A stretch of DNA of 64,000 nt from Lutraria lutraria (taxonomy: Eukaryota > Mollusca > Bivalvia > Venerida > Mactridae). Both the position numbers and the translations under genes were made by a program. The stretch spans positions 8,925,603 through 8,989,602 of the forward strand of contig OZ026840.1 of assembly GCA_964023205.1 (NCBI GenBank), read 5' to 3'. The stretch's first letter is position 1. Each line of letters begins with the position of its first letter. Below the pieces are notes generated by a model. It worked only from the letters and a program-made list of their open reading frames with translations. It searched no databases and was not told the origin of the DNA. This document shows, in pieces, positions 21,370-34,900 of this stretch.

Positions 21370-24100
21370 GGTGCTGTCAAACTACAACGCATTGCCTCAA
21401 CGTATGCCGACGTGTTAGAATACGCTGAAGGTCGTCGTACTCGCTAAATATTCGTTTCATGTAAATTAAAAGCTCACTCACACACGTTGGCATACGTTGT
21501 CGAGCGTCGAGGGCCTAAAATTTTTTTGTTATCGGTTATGTATACGTTAGACGATCGAAACTCATTCATTATTCGAACGTTCGCCATACGCTTTTAAACG
21601 TTAAGTACGCGTTGGTAACACGCCGGTACATTCACTAGCGTTCGCACAACGTGTTTTAAACGTATGTGTAACGCTTGTTTAACTTATTTATAACGTGTGT
21701 AGGGCGTTCTTGAAGCGTATAAAATGGACTTAACGTTTCCCAACGTTATAGTTATGCACAATCTGATTAAAATCATATCTTCAAACCCGCTACGCTATGA
21801 GGATCTGAAGACGACCTATAGAAGATCACCTCAAGTGACCTTTTCCACTAGCCAATCAGCGCCTTACTTTCATAATTCTGAAAGTGATCTGATTCTATTT
21901 TTAACCGCAGTCAAAAACAATATTTGACTTGTAGTTATCACGAACACCTATTCTTACGCAACTAAATGTAATGATAGCGCGTATGTGACATGCGTGTTTA
22001 TTAAATTTTCTATACTACTATGGCCGAATCGATCAGGATTACTAAAAAAATCAAAAAATGGTTGCAGACAAATATGTTATACGTAATTTAATGTTTACTA
22101 ACGTTTAAATAACATCGTCAGGTAGAAAGTTCATTCGGCCAAAGTACCGATGAAACGAGTTATACGATTGGCTGAATTATAAATAGATATAAATAGTGAT
22201 AATGGAAATTGCGACTTTTGAAAATAGAAACTGGTATAGGCCGTCATCAGATCTTGCCGTAAGGAAGATCGAATACTTTAGTCAGATTGAGTTATGCACG
22301 AATAACGCATATTAAACGTTTGACAAACGTTCTTACAACGTACCAAGACATAAAGAACGAAAATAAGGGCGTTGCTTAAACTGTATTTCATGTATGAGAA
22401 AATTTACTAATTCACGTTACTGAGGATGGGAGTTTAGTACAGGTCCTTCCTAGAAACGATGTTTAGGTGAACTGTCCGCCTTACATGACTCTGAGGTAAA
22501 ACTCGATATAAACAAATTCTAATTCACAAGTGTACATGACTAATATGCAACACCAGCAAAATCTTTTTAACCTTGTACAGTATGTTGTGCATCGAACTAG
22601 AAGTAGAAGACTGAATAGGACAGTCTGGACACACCAAGCCTTGGATCGGGAGGCGGCGGGGGATTGAAATATATTAATAATGCTCTAATTCGCTACCAAT
22701 ACGTTTGGACAGGTAACACACGCGTTCTTCACTCGTCAAGAACGTTATTGCACACGCCTAGTACACGCTTTCAAAAATACCTTGATTTATGTATTCGCTA
22801 GGCGTAATGCCCCCATCACACCAGAGCACGTCCGCATCACGCTCACAAAGTTCCCATCACGTCCTGAAAATTTTGATGGACGTGGCGGGGACGGGGTCAA
22901 ACTCGAAAAAAATGATGCACTCAGGTTCGCACTACGTCCTTACAACGTCATTGCCAGGTTCTCACTGCGTCTATCACGTTCCTAGTAAGTTCATTACACA
23001 AGCAGCTTCCCGTTGTCACCAGGTCTATTGCGTTTATACTACGTCCAAATTACGTGCTCAATACGTCCATGCAGACTGAACTGCGCTCTCCCTAGGTCCC
23101 AATAACGTCCTCATTGCATTCTCTAGCTCCGTATATATACTGTACCATGTGTCCATTTATTTTAACTGGTCATGATGGCCGAACAGAAGTCTTCTTTCTG
23201 CTTATAGCCATGCACTAACACAACATAATCTAAGTTGCTTCATGTTCCTTTTTCTTAGATATTTCTTATTTAGAAAATGGCAATTTCGGCATCAAAAATG
23301 GCTTGTTGTCTTAGTACAATAACAAAATGCATTCATTTGTTAACATACATTTGATTGGAAATGAAAGAATGGTGTATGAATCCAGTAAGTATACCAATTG
23401 CTCAGAACCTGACAGGAACGTACTGGTAACCTGTTGCAAACGTACTAATGACGTGACGGAGCAAAATTACAACCTAGTGCAGTCTTCTGTAACGTGATGT
23501 GGACGTACTTTGGTCTTAGCATACACCTGGTTGAGACGTAGTGAGAACTTCACTGACGTCACAAAAGCGTAGTAACAACCCATTGACAACGCGGTGAAAA
23601 TCGTTTGCTGTCTTTTCAAGTCCGCACTACGCTTCATCTGCGTCAATGAAGTTCCAACTAGGTTTTAGTCACGTCCCTGTTACGTTCTTACTACGTGAGC
23701 ACTGCGTTCTAATTTGACCACGTCCCCGCCACGTTATTTTTTGACATGCCAAAAGTCCCACCACGTCCATCACGTCCACGAAGACCACACCACGCTTGAA
23801 CCGGTTCCTACTGCGTCCTCATCACGTTAATCAGGTTCTTGCCACGTCCTGCCAGGACGTGGTGGACGTAGTGCAAACGTGGCCCTAGTGTGATGGGGGT
23901 ATAAGGTATGAAAACGTTTCTCAGTCGTTACTCAGAGGTAATGTTTTCGTTAAACGCGTTCGACAAACGCTATGTTTGCGTCTGAAAGGCGGCTTCCCTT
24001 GGATGTTTCGACAGCGTTCGACAGCGTTCGCCAGCGTATTAGACAAAATCTAACACGTTCCGCACTCGTTGGCCTAATACGCTGTAGTGTGACAGGCCCT
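21370..24100. mobile_element. 2.7-kb ACGTT-rich foldback-like element (outer)
   Basis: The left end 'ggtgctgtcaaactacaacg' and the inverse of the right end, 'gggcctgtcacactacagcg', are imperfect inverted repeats. They continue for about 50 bp to a shared 'acgtgttaga'. Long subterminal zones on both sides are dense in 'acgtt/aacgt' words. A second inverted-repeat element sits inside (22810-23899). No transposase frame is visible, and the target duplication is unclear. Confidence 0.6.
22810..23899. mobile_element. 1.1-kb inverted-repeat element nested in the outer one
   Basis: The left end 'cccccatcacaccag' and the inverse of the right end, 'cccccatcacactag', match in 14 of 15 bases. The interior is full of 'cacgtcc', 'acgttc' and 'ctacgtc' words in both orientations, giving strong self-complementarity. 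The short ORFs here (22782-22985, 22789-23079) are products of this word bias. Confidence 0.65.
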
Positions 24101-24542
24101 TAGAAAGCTTACGCATACAATTTCTAGAACTGCTAAGACTATTAAAATCATACATATCGTAATAAAATATCTGCTGCTGTCCGTGGTGGATTAATATATG
24201 CCGTTAGATATTTTAAACGAATTTAGTGAAAATTCCAGGCGACAATATTTCGTTTTTGAGAAGTTTGACCACAAACTATTTCAACCCGGACAGTGGATTG
24301 AATTCGTCACTTATTACTTTTGAATACTTAACAAAATTCCGACTCGTACCAATAACTAAATGGATTGATAGTGCCCTTATTACATTTCGATATTATTACG
24401 GTAGAAAGTAACGATATCAAAGTGCAGTAACTCTGATAAAGAGTGTCGTGTGAATATCATTTTTTCTTAGTTATCTTTCTTCCATGACTGTATCTTTTTT
24501 GTATATATTCTACCTGGGTTTTTCGTTGAAAACAAAAATGTC
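24101..24542. other. Intergenic, nothing recognised
   Basis: There are short ORFs only, with no domain or splice evidence. Confidence 0.3.
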
Positions 24543-24700
24543 GATTTTCCTCCATTTGTGGAGAAAGTTACCGGCTACTTGTTAGAATACAGTTCAAGAA
24601 AACTGATTAGAGCTAGGTAAACTCGCCGCCGTATATAACTGAAATACCTTTCAATTTGAAAAACGGCATTTTGAACACACTGAAAATAAACAGTTTCTTG
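24543..24700 (+). repeat. Dispersed repeat, copy 2 (see 1068-1222)
   Basis: Colinear with 1068-1222 in the same orientation, at roughly 65-75% identity by eye. Confidence 0.5.
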
Positions 24701-24884
24701 TTTTGAAAGTTTGATCACAAATATTCACCGCCAGCTAAGTTCAACAGATAAGGGCGTTTGGTCTGCATATCTTGGCAGCGTGCTTTTTAAACGCTGAGCA
24801 CCGCACAAGTTCTCTGTGATAATTTGGCTGGAACTATTGTCATCTAAGGCCGTCGTTCTTCCACCACAACAAAGAGGAAAAAAT

Positions 24885-25030
24885 GGTGTAGGGATAGAAC
24901 ATCGGACTCCTAACCCATAGGTTGCGGGTTTGAATCCCATCAGTGGCGGACTTTGACCGGAACCTTGATAATCCCTTCTTTCGGCGTGAGTACTGGTCAC
25001 AATCCAGGAAGCAGACGTCGAGAGTAGTTA
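24885..25030 (+). repeat. tRNA-Arg(CCT)-derived SINE-like copy
   Basis: The string 'tggtgtagggatagaacatc', then 'ggactcctaaccc' (anticodon loop with CCT), then 'ttgcgggtttgaatcccatc' follows the tRNA-Arg(CCT) layout of A box, anticodon arm and B box. The 5' acceptor stem is missing, and an unrelated tail follows ('gcggactttgaccggaacc'). Confidence 0.6.
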
Positions 25031-25640
25031 ACATAGGTTCAGTTCACAAATATGCAGTTCAAAATTGTGTTTATATGCCTATCGAATCAGATGACTCAGG
25101 TTCTTAATCAATAAGCTTTCATTAATCTCTTATAGCTTTTTCTCTTTTACTTTATTCTTCATTCGCTGGTAGCATTTCTAGCCTTGAATAATTGATAAAT
25201 AAACGTAGGCTATTATTTTGCTATTGTTATTCTCTTCTTCAGATACTGACTTGTGGATAAATCTCCCTTATTGTTTTGATGATTGATGTGTATGTTCAGC
25301 AAACAACACTCGCACTTAAAGCAGATAAAACATATTATGTTGTTTTTTTTTTTCAAATGGAAGCTGTGCACACATGACAATTGCCACTTGGACACTTTCC
25401 GGAGTCCACTGAGTCCTTAAGGTAATATCGATATGTCTGGTATATTCGGAAGAAGTTCGGTTTCATACTTGATGCAATTGTTAGGTTGTATTGTTTTATG
25501 TTTAGGGCTAGGTCTATATTTGCAAGTTTGGAAGATCGTTGAACTATCAGTGTTGAATACGGTCAAAGACAGAATAAGTACTTCATAGGAAGTAATCTTC
25601 ATACAGAGTTTGAAGATTATGCAAATGCTTAATATACAAA
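25031..25640. other. Intergenic, nothing recognised
   Basis: AT-rich sequence. I see no supported feature. Confidence 0.3.
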
Positions 25641-26440
25641 ATACAGACCTTCACTGCTGGATACAGACCTTCACTGCTGGATACAGACCTTCACTTCTGG
25701 ATACAGACCTTCACTGCTGGATACAGACCTTCACTGCTGGATACAGACCTTCACTGCTGGATACAGACCTTCACTGCTGGATACAGACCTTCACTTCTGG
25801 ATAAAGACCTTCACTGCTGGATACAGACCTTCACTGCTGGATACAGACATTCACTGCTGGATACAGACCTTCACTTCTGGATACAGACCTTCACTGCTGG
25901 ATACAGACATTCACTGCTGGATACAGACCTTCACTGCTGGATACAGACCTTCACTGCTGGATACAGACCTTCACTGCTGGATACAGACCTTCACTGCTGG
26001 ATACAGACCTTCACTGCTGGATACAGACCTTCACTGCTGGATACAGACCTTCACTTCTGGATAAAGACCTTCACTGCTGGATACAGACCTTCACTGCTGG
26101 ATACAGACATTCACTGCTGGATACAGACCTTCACTGCTGGATACAGACCTTCACTGCTGGATACAGACCTTCACTGCTGGATACAGACCTTCACTGCTGG
26201 ATACAGACCTTCACTTCTGGATACAGACCTTCACTGCTGGATACAGACCTTCACTGCTGGATACAGACCTTCACTGCTGGATACAGACCTTCACTTCTGG
26301 ATAAAGACCTTCACTGCTGGATAAAGACCTTCACTGCTGGATACAGACATTCACTGCTGGATACAGACCTTCACTGCTGGATACAGACCTTCACTGCTGG
26401 ATACAGACCTTCACTGCTGGATACAGACCTTCACTGCTGG
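25641..26440 (+). repeat. 20-bp satellite, exactly 40 tandem units
   Basis: The unit is 'atacagaccttcactgctgg', repeated 40 times without length change. Variants are CTTCTGG, ATAAAG and ACATT. The ordered pattern of three variants (units 8-11, 21-24 and 33-36) recurs every 12-13 units, showing higher-order duplication. Because 60 is divisible by 3, the array is open in some frames (for example 25610-25804), but this is not a gene. Confidence 0.97.
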
Positions 26441-29269
26441 TCTTTATTAAGGCTGTCATTGTGGTGAGTATAAGTATTACTAAGATTATATTTTTCCACA
26501 AACACGTTCAGATGAAATTATTTATTTTCACCACCAGAGCTTTGATACAAGACAGTCTCTTTAAACTGTAGTCAAACAATTTTTTTTCTCTCTTCAAATA
26601 TTCACTTTATATTTTCTACCATATTGTCAATTTTTTATCAACTGTTCTTATCCAAATGTATAAAACCGCGAGGCAGTCTTCACGGGTAAAATGTATTCAC
26701 CGGCTCTGGCTATACATATCGTTCTGTTCTATACATATATTATAGAGAGAGTTTTATTTTATTTCTCAACCGATGTTTGTAAATTATATACCAAATTAAA
26801 GATGAAGCTCTCATCTATCAGAAAATGTATACTATTTGATAGATCTTACCTGAAAATATGTTTTTAAACAATGTGAACATTGGCTCATGGTAAATGTTTT
26901 TTGAGTCGCTCAAACTTGCACATAAAATTTCTTTATTCGTACCTTTTATAATTAACGCTGGTCAGATCAAATTATTATCGTTTGAGCAATAAGATTTTAC
27001 AGTAAGAATCGGAGAAGAATAGTTAATAAATACGAAACTCCAAATGCATTTTAATTATCTATTAGTTTTATTTGTTTCAATTTTTATCATGAAAATATGT
27101 TTTATGGCTATTTATTAATCGCACATACGATCTATGAAAGAGAACTGTCAAAAAGGTTTCTTTTGAAGAGAAAAATGTGTTCACGGTCTTAAAATATATC
27201 AGATTGTCAACAAGTTATAACATCAGTGATACGCACATACACACGAGCGTAACGTTAATTTGAAAAATGAACAATATAAAAATGCCATCTAAGTCGAAAG
27301 GTAATATTATGTCTAATAATCATTAATCACGCGTTTGAAATAAAATGCATTCAAATAAATGATATTTGACAGTGCCTCTAATCCCTGCAAATACAACTGA
27401 AAGTTCACCATTTTAGTTCTAATTTAAACTAGAAATGTCTCCCCGAGAGCTAAGTCAAAAAGGGACCATAACTCCTGTGAAAATGTTTGGATTTTAATTG
27501 AAATCGACCTTGACCTGTATTTTATTATTATATTCCTTCATGTAAGATATGAAACAAATCCTTGTAATATTTTTTTGAGTTATCGCTCGGAAACCAAAAT
27601 TTGAACGGAAGAACGGACGTTCTCATGAGAGGTATGTTGTGGGTGCACCCATTGATCGGTGTTTTTATCCCCACAAGTCGAAATTATCCCAACAATTTAA
27701 GTTTGTACGTAACTGAAACTCATAATGCCAAAATATACCAACCCTAACACAAACCCTAACCTCACAACCACCTCTGGTGTGTATGGACACACAGACGCAC
27801 GGACGGACAGGGGAAATCCTTTATGCCCATCCGCAATTTCGAATAGCGGGCAATAAAAAACAGCGGGGGTTACATTCTTCCTTGTGTGCATAAAATTCTT
27901 TTATAGCTGGCTACGCCCCTGAACATAAAACTGAATTTCTTTTCCATTATTTACGAATATCTTGTACATCGCACTCAACAGCCTTAAAATAAAAGGCTGT
28001 CCCGTAATAAGAAAGGCAGAAACCGCGTGTTCTTATCTTTAAGAAAGCCCATGAGCTATCGTAAAGTTAAGAAAGAAGGGATATCTTAAGAAGTGGCGTA
28101 AGATGTTTGATGAAACGGGCCCTAGTCTTTTATGTCACATATATGATGTAGCGCTTTCAAACTTGCTAAAATATGTTTCAGACACATTTGCTTTATTAGT
28201 TGGAAAAATATCCACCAACAAACAGTAGGATACAACATATTTTTCGTCACAAACGAGGATTCTAGATTTTTAAGTTGAGAAATTTTTAAATCAAGATCAA
28301 CATTTGAACCCTAAAATTCTTGCTATCGCTTAGTTGTGTTATACATTAAACGTGTTTGTCTTATTGGTTGTTTTTAGGATCAATTTTCAGCTGTTTAAAG
28401 TAAAATCTGAAATGTATACCTTTAGCAATGCATTCAAGTAAAACACCTGCTTTCTAGGCTTTACCCATGATACAAGACCTAGATATGTCGCAAACTATTT
28501 ATAAACAACTGTTGACGTGTATGCCTTGTAAAATACTATTCACCATATTAAGTGCCTGTATAGAATTCAACTTAAATCTATTTTCACAAAATTTGTGTGC
28601 ATTTAAATGTTATCAATACAACCGCGGAGGATTTGTTTACAAAATGTGTTTACAATCAGTATAGCAACAGCTGCTACGCATGTTGTATGACGTCAGACAT
28701 ATTATATACATCTGGACGGGCAGTACAAAGGTATTTCCTGATCCCGGAATTCACAAAAAATAATGATAAAGAAAGTATAAGTTAGAAGAATAGGGGTCAT
28801 GCAACATCCTTTCCTTTCCAGCAAATTCGAATAAATGTATATGTATATAGTGCGTGTCCGGGTAAATTTATATCAATTTCTAGGAACAATGGTTATATAA
28901 AGATCTAATGTCAAACATTTTGCTTTCAAAAGGAGAATAGGAAACATATAATTGCACCTAATTATCTGCAGATTTTAAACATAAAAGTCTTAATAATGAA
29001 TGGTATGACAGCTAACAAATCCCTAAACTGACTATCATTGGATAAGAGTCATAAGACGCACTGCAGCAGCAAGGGTTTTGAATTCAAACACTGTTATCTT
29101 TACTAACATATGTTTATGACATGATCACCTGTTGTTCAGTAATATGCGTATAGCTATGATTTTAATCAATATGTTTTATTTTAAACGTTTATAGATTATA
29201 ATCATGCACACTCAAACACAGGAAATGACTCATAATGTCTGGATTGTTCACGAGGCTTGTGTACAGGAA
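26441..29269. other. Intergenic with a weak dispersed-repeat block
   Basis: 27430-27640 ('gtctccccgagagctaag ... accataactcctgtgaaaat') reads like a dispersed non-coding repeat of the same style as repeats A and B. 27995-28130 holds a run ending 'gatgaaacgggccctag' that may be another. No gene is supported. Confidence 0.35.
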
Positions 29270-29475
29270 ATTTACAATCCATATACGTGTTAATGTTATT
29301 GAAATGATTTGAACAGTAAACCATCAATTAGCGACCACTACACAATTTAGATTGCCCTACTATAACACATTTATTTCCATTTTGTTGCTTTATTGTTGCT
29401 TTATCCCTTTTCAACAGTCAGAGTCGTATGAGGTGGACGGTTCATCTTACCATCGTTCCTGGGAAGAACTAATTT
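29270..29475 (+). repeat. Segment duplicated at 35347-35530
   Basis: About 118 bp ('aatgttattgaaatgatttg', 'aacagtaaaccatcaattag', 'cgaccacta') match 35347-35465 in the same orientation. Both are followed by SINE-tail-like sequence ('ccatcgttcctgggaagaa' versus 'ctatcgttccagggaagaa'). The second copy lies in the first coding intron of the minus-strand Ig gene. Confidence 0.75.
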
Positions 29476-29524
29476 TACATTTAAGTTATGCTTCAAAATA
29501 TGGCAAACGAAATGCACAACAATT

Positions 29525-29750
29525 CTTTAAACTTAAACCTAGAGTTTAAGAGCTCTTAAACCCGAGGTTTCATCTCTTAAACTATCGTGTAAAGTCTGTT
29601 AAACCCAGGGGACAAATCAAGTGGGCTGAAACTGTGGTTTAAAGGATCATGTAGAAACTTAAAACTACCGATTAAGATTCAGGATTGTAAACTATGGTTT
29701 AACACATTGGGGTTTAGGATGCAGAGTGTGCTTATTATTCTTTAAACTAT
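29525..29750. repeat. TTAAAC/GTTTAA-rich palindromic block
   Basis: The words 'ttaaac' and 'gtttaa' recur many times in both orientations, with a local hairpin 'cttaaacctagagtttaag'. It is possibly a MITE or a remnant of one. It is not coding. Confidence 0.45.
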
Positions 29751-30099
29751 GGTGTTTTCGCTTGTCATATCAAAACCAACAGAAAATGAACGTTTGCTCT
29801 AACTGCTTACTCGCAAGCTTCAAGAGTTTGTTGGTTTAATAATTCAAGTTAACCCACTAAGAATCTCAAGCCAGCTTGTATATCATAGTCAGAAGAGCAT
29901 TATATGGGACGTAATCCAAAGGTCGTGAGAAGCCCGGATAATTTTGTTTTGTTAACCTTGAACTTTTTCATCTGAAGTTATTCTCACAGTTAATGATACA
30001 AAAAGTAACTCCTAATTAAATGGATTCTGTTAAATAGCAGTGCTTTTAGACGTTGTATTCACACCTAGCATTACTATGTCAAGATATGTCCATGAAACT

Positions 30100-30510
30100 G
30101 CACCCTAGTGATTGATGGACCAAATCTCAGAATAAATCGTGTAGCTTATTGGAATTTGAAAGACCTCCCTTGAAAGCCTTTCACCACATTTTATGTAGCA
30201 TGTCAGTTATTTAACAAAGCTTCATTATAAACTATACATCAATATTTTGATTCTACACAGTGGAATTTACGATGGACTCACACTTATATGAAGGTGATAT
30301 AGAACGAAGTCTTTCAGCGATATTAGTAATATAAGAAAATAATTATACAAGTAATAGACCACCTTTAAAACAAGTCATGTATTATATGGAATATGAAAGA
30401 ACTCTATTGAACTCTATTCGAACAATCATTTTCATTACATTTTCATATAGCATTATAGTTATTTAGCTAAAATACACCAATAAAAAGATTGAGTTCAACA
30501 CACGCCAGTA
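30100..30510 (+). repeat. Diverged tandem duplication
   Basis: 30150-30260 ('attggaatttgaaagacctc ... catgtcagttatttaac') and 30390-30515 ('atatggaatatgaaagaactc ... cattatagttatttagc') are colinear. Both then continue into 'cagtattttgattc'-like sequence. Confidence 0.5.
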
Positions 30511-31125
30511 TTTTGATTCAAACATCTACAATAGATGCATATACATGTATACATAAAAGTGGATAAATGATAAACCAAAGTGCATATAAGCGGCATTAAT
30601 GATATGAGAGAAATTATGATAGATGAACACATGGTGATATGATTAGATCTACAAAATGTAAAGTATAGAACTGGACGACCCAAAGATATTTACAAAAAAA
30701 AAATATTGCGCCGATTGTCTTAAACTGTTACCGCAGAACTTTTCTTCTTGAACACAGACTTGTAAAACAAATAATTACATAATACTTACTACAAATAACT
30801 TCTAATAATACCTTAACAATTTCTATTATATATCATATTTAATCACTTATTAAATTCATGCTTTATAAATCACATTTAATAAACAAATCGTAATACAAAT
30901 TAACTAACACAAATAAACATGCTTCGACAAAATGTGACTTTCTCCACTTACTGCAAAAAATGTTTTTTTATGAAATCAAATTGATTATTACCAGGGTAAC
31001 GAACACTGCTGTAGTCAAACAGAAGCTGGCAGGATAAGAAATCTCATCGCTAAATATTTAAAACTGCAGGTATGTGTGATTGAATTACATCATATCAATA
31101 TTCTTTAGCTCTGCTCCAGAGAAGT

Positions 31126-31949
31126 CCTAAAGAAAAAATGATGCAGTTAAATAAAGCATATATCATATTTTCATTCATAATAATTTGCGGCACTGAACTA
31201 ATGATTATCAATTCCATAGCATAAATGATTGTATATTGTATACTAAATGTAGATCAATTATATATTAACATTTCTGGGCTATTTCAATCAGAATGTTTCA
31301 ATCATACATGACCAGCTCAAATGCGGGAAATTCTTAAGTGTTGTGCATTCATATCAATCTTAAGTATACTTTCCAATCTTCCGATTGTTAATAAGAGGAA
31401 GTTTTTAATACAATACTGTCGCTTTCTGGTGTTAAAGCAAATAACTTGAAACAATTGAGTAAACTTTCGAAAGGATTTTTTTTATTAATATCCTTATTTT
31501 AGGTATGCACTACAAATTCAAAATGAGACACGTGCTTTAGTCTGTATGACATGAACACACAATTACAGTCAATGAGGAAAATATGTTCAACTCACAGTGA
31601 CAAATTGATATTAACTAATGGTAATGTTATTAAGTAAAGCAGAAAATTTCAGAGCATTACACTTCTATACATGTCCATATCATTTTGTTATGGATTTTTC
31701 GGCCTTATTTACCAAGATATACATTCAATGACATTTCGACTAGCTTCATATCTAATTGGTTATTTAAAACACCGTACATAAGTATTCCCCAAACAGGACC
31801 TCTCTAATCTCCCCCATATAAAGAGGACCTCTCTAACCCGCCACACATGGAGTAATGACTAGACCCGTGGAACAAATGAACTTAACTAAGAGATTTCATT
31901 GCGAAGTAAATGTTATATTATGTAAAATTGAATATCAACTGTTCTTACC
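31126..31949 (-). other. 3' end of GPI-type Ig gene: donor after the stop and candidate 3'UTR exon
   Basis: After the stop at 31966, the minus strand offers a good donor (GTAG|GTAAGAAC, exon end 31949) and a strong acceptor (TTTTTTCTTTAG|GACTTC, exon start 31126). A spliced 3'UTR is plausible but unproven. Confidence 0.35.
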
Positions 31950-34900
31950 TACTATCTGTCCAAATTTACAGGAGCAATAACTGAATTAGAACAAATGTCA
32001 AAACATACGGCATCGTCTGCAGTACACCTATAATGATGAAAGTAAAGCAAGTATAACAAGAAAAACTATAACGAAACATTATAGGTAGACGAATTACAAG
32101 AAGCATTGGTTTATGTTTTTTGTATGAAGTTGCTTTTTTCATAAAGGATACTGACTGTATACTTTATTCAAACTTCCATTATGGAGAGTCTAACATATTT
32201 ACATGTGATGAATAATACATATGTGTTGACAATCATGAGTATTTGAAAAATGAATAAATTCATGTATATAGTTCACAAGCACATGGTAATATCATACCCT
32301 ACATCAGTCAAATAGAATAAACCCTAAATGTTAACAAATTCACCATAATCTGCTATGATACAACCACATTGAACTTCAAAAATCATTTCCGATATCATGC
32401 CACACCACAACTTATCTAGGTCAACATCACAGAGCAATGCCTGCATGATTTACTTACCTATCAACCATTAACAAAAGAGCAGTTGAATAGATTCAGTCAT
32501 CACCATTAGCAAATCAAATGGCCAGGATTACCCAAACTAGTAATAGACACTATACTAAATATCCACAAACAACTAGAATGTACTTGTACCCATGACCAAA
32601 ATTCGTCTAGAAAAGCGGGATATCATCTGACCACACGCCTTGTCTATATTGCTCCAACGGGGAGTATCGTGTAAAAACTGTCAGCTATGTCGGTTATTTC
32701 ATGACAATGTGATTTAAATACAATACCAAATTATAACCTTATCAATGTATGTGTTTATCCAACCGGATGTACCCGGTATGAAGTCTTAGAATAATAATAC
32801 TTTGCACGGATTATCAAAATGGTAGATCAAATATAAATACTGATTCTGATCCTTAGCAAGAGAGCCAAGATGGCCCTATATCGCTCACATGACAATCACT
32901 GTTCACTAATTAAACATTGCATTGTTTTGAACCGGTGTACTAGTTTTTTTAACCCCAGATGACCCATGTTTGAACTTGTCCTACACATAAATAAGACAAA
33001 CATTCTGACAAAACATGGTGAAGATCCAATCAAAACCATGAAAACTACAGTATAGACAAGGTTTTCCTAAGATTTGGCCTCGTGACCTAGTTTTTGACCT
33101 AAGATGACCTATGCTCGAATTTGTTTTACATATCATTAAGACAAACATTCTGACAAAGTTTGGTGAAGAACTGAAGATACAATCAAAATATGACATCTAC
33201 AGTGTTAAAAAGGTTTTCCTAAGATTTGACCTCGTGACCTAGTTTTTTACCCTAAGTGACCCATATTTTAACTTGTCCTTAATATCATTAAGACGAATAA
33301 CCTGGTGACCCAGCTTTTTACCCCGGCTGACCCATTTTCGACCTTGACCCACATATCAATGAGGCAAACATTCTGACAAGGATTGGAGAAGATCCAATCA
33401 AAACAAACTGTGACATCTACAGTGTTAACAAAGTTTTCCTAAGATTTGACCTGGTGACCAAACGATTAGACAAAGTTTGGTGAAGATCCAATTATAACTG
33501 CGAAATATACAGTTTTAACATGGTTTTTCATAAGATTTGACCTAGCGACCTAGTTTTTTATCCAAGATAACCCATATTCGAACTCGTCCAAGATATTATA
33601 AAGACAAACATTCTGACAAGGTATCATGATCATCCAATCAAAGCAGTGACTTCTAGAGTGTTCACAAGGTTTTCCAGCAATTTGCCCTAGTGACCTAGTT
33701 TTTGATCGTAAATGACCCATTATCAAACTCAACCTACATATTATTAAATTTAACATTCTGACAAAGTTTCATGAAGATCCAATCAAAACAGTGATTTCTA
33801 AAGTGTTCACATGTTTTCCCTTATTTGGCCCTGGTGACCTAGTTTTTGACCCCAAATGGCCCAATATCGAACTCGTCTGAGATTTTGTCGATATGAACGT
33901 TTTGACTCAATTTTGCTAAACTCAAACGTGCGAGCGGAAAACAATCATTAATAAAAATATATTGAAATAGCTGCAAACAAAAAATCAGGTAAAAAAAGGT
34001 TTATAAATAAAACACGTATTTAACTCGTCATGTGAAAAGCAGGTGAACATTTGTTCATCTTCAAAATACTTCAAATTTCTTTATATATTTTTAAATTAAA
34101 TGCGCAGTTACAAACATGATAAAAACGTACTCGTGTATGCGTGTGTATGAATAACAACCCAATCTATACTCAGCTCATTTAGTTTCATTGTGGTTAACGA
34201 CGCACCAATAGTCCGGGTCAATTGACGACTTTTCTACTATTTCATTAATAGTCGAATAGAACCATCGAACTCCCATAAACTAACAGGGATTCGAGCTCAG
34301 AGCGGAGCGAAGCTGGGATAAGTAAGTGATTGGTTAGTGACTTCAATACTAGTTGTCTTTAAACACTAATACGATAGCTCGTTAAATATTATAAAAGAGT
34401 ACACGTTCATAATCTATTCATTGGGAATAAAAACTTAATTAAATCCATATTTTACTGTATCCATAGTAATGACATACAGAAGGATTTGTGCTGCGGAAAA
34501 TAAATAAAAAGTATACATGCGGGTGAATATATGCATGTTCATGTTCCAAATAGATGCTGTTTTAAGCATAGGGTTGAGTAAAATACGAATTAGAACATCT
34601 TGAGATCATGAGTCTCATTCAAAAAGCTCTCATGTAACACTACCATATTGTTTTAGTTTTAAAGTCACTGATAAGTAATCAAGTTCTAGTACATCACTAA
34701 CTGCATCAGCAATTAACTTACTTGTAGCTGCACTAGTATCCTTAATTACTTTCAGCGTAATGAAATATTTGCCGTCCGCTATTGTCCTGCAATAATATTC
34801 ACCAGTGTCATTCATTCTCAAACCAATGATCTTCAGGTCTTTTTTGTTGTCCATGTACGTTACTCTCTTCTCTTTTACGAGGTCGACGTTTGGATTGAAT

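Noticed and set aside
22782..23079. Overlapping plus-strand ORFs of 67 and 96 codons
   Set aside because: They lie in the left arm of the inner foldback element and reflect its ACGT-rich word structure.
25610..25804. ORF encoding a repetitive LDTDLHCWIQTF-type protein
   Set aside because: It is a pure translation of the 20-bp satellite, which is open by arithmetic. There is no splice, start-context or domain evidence.
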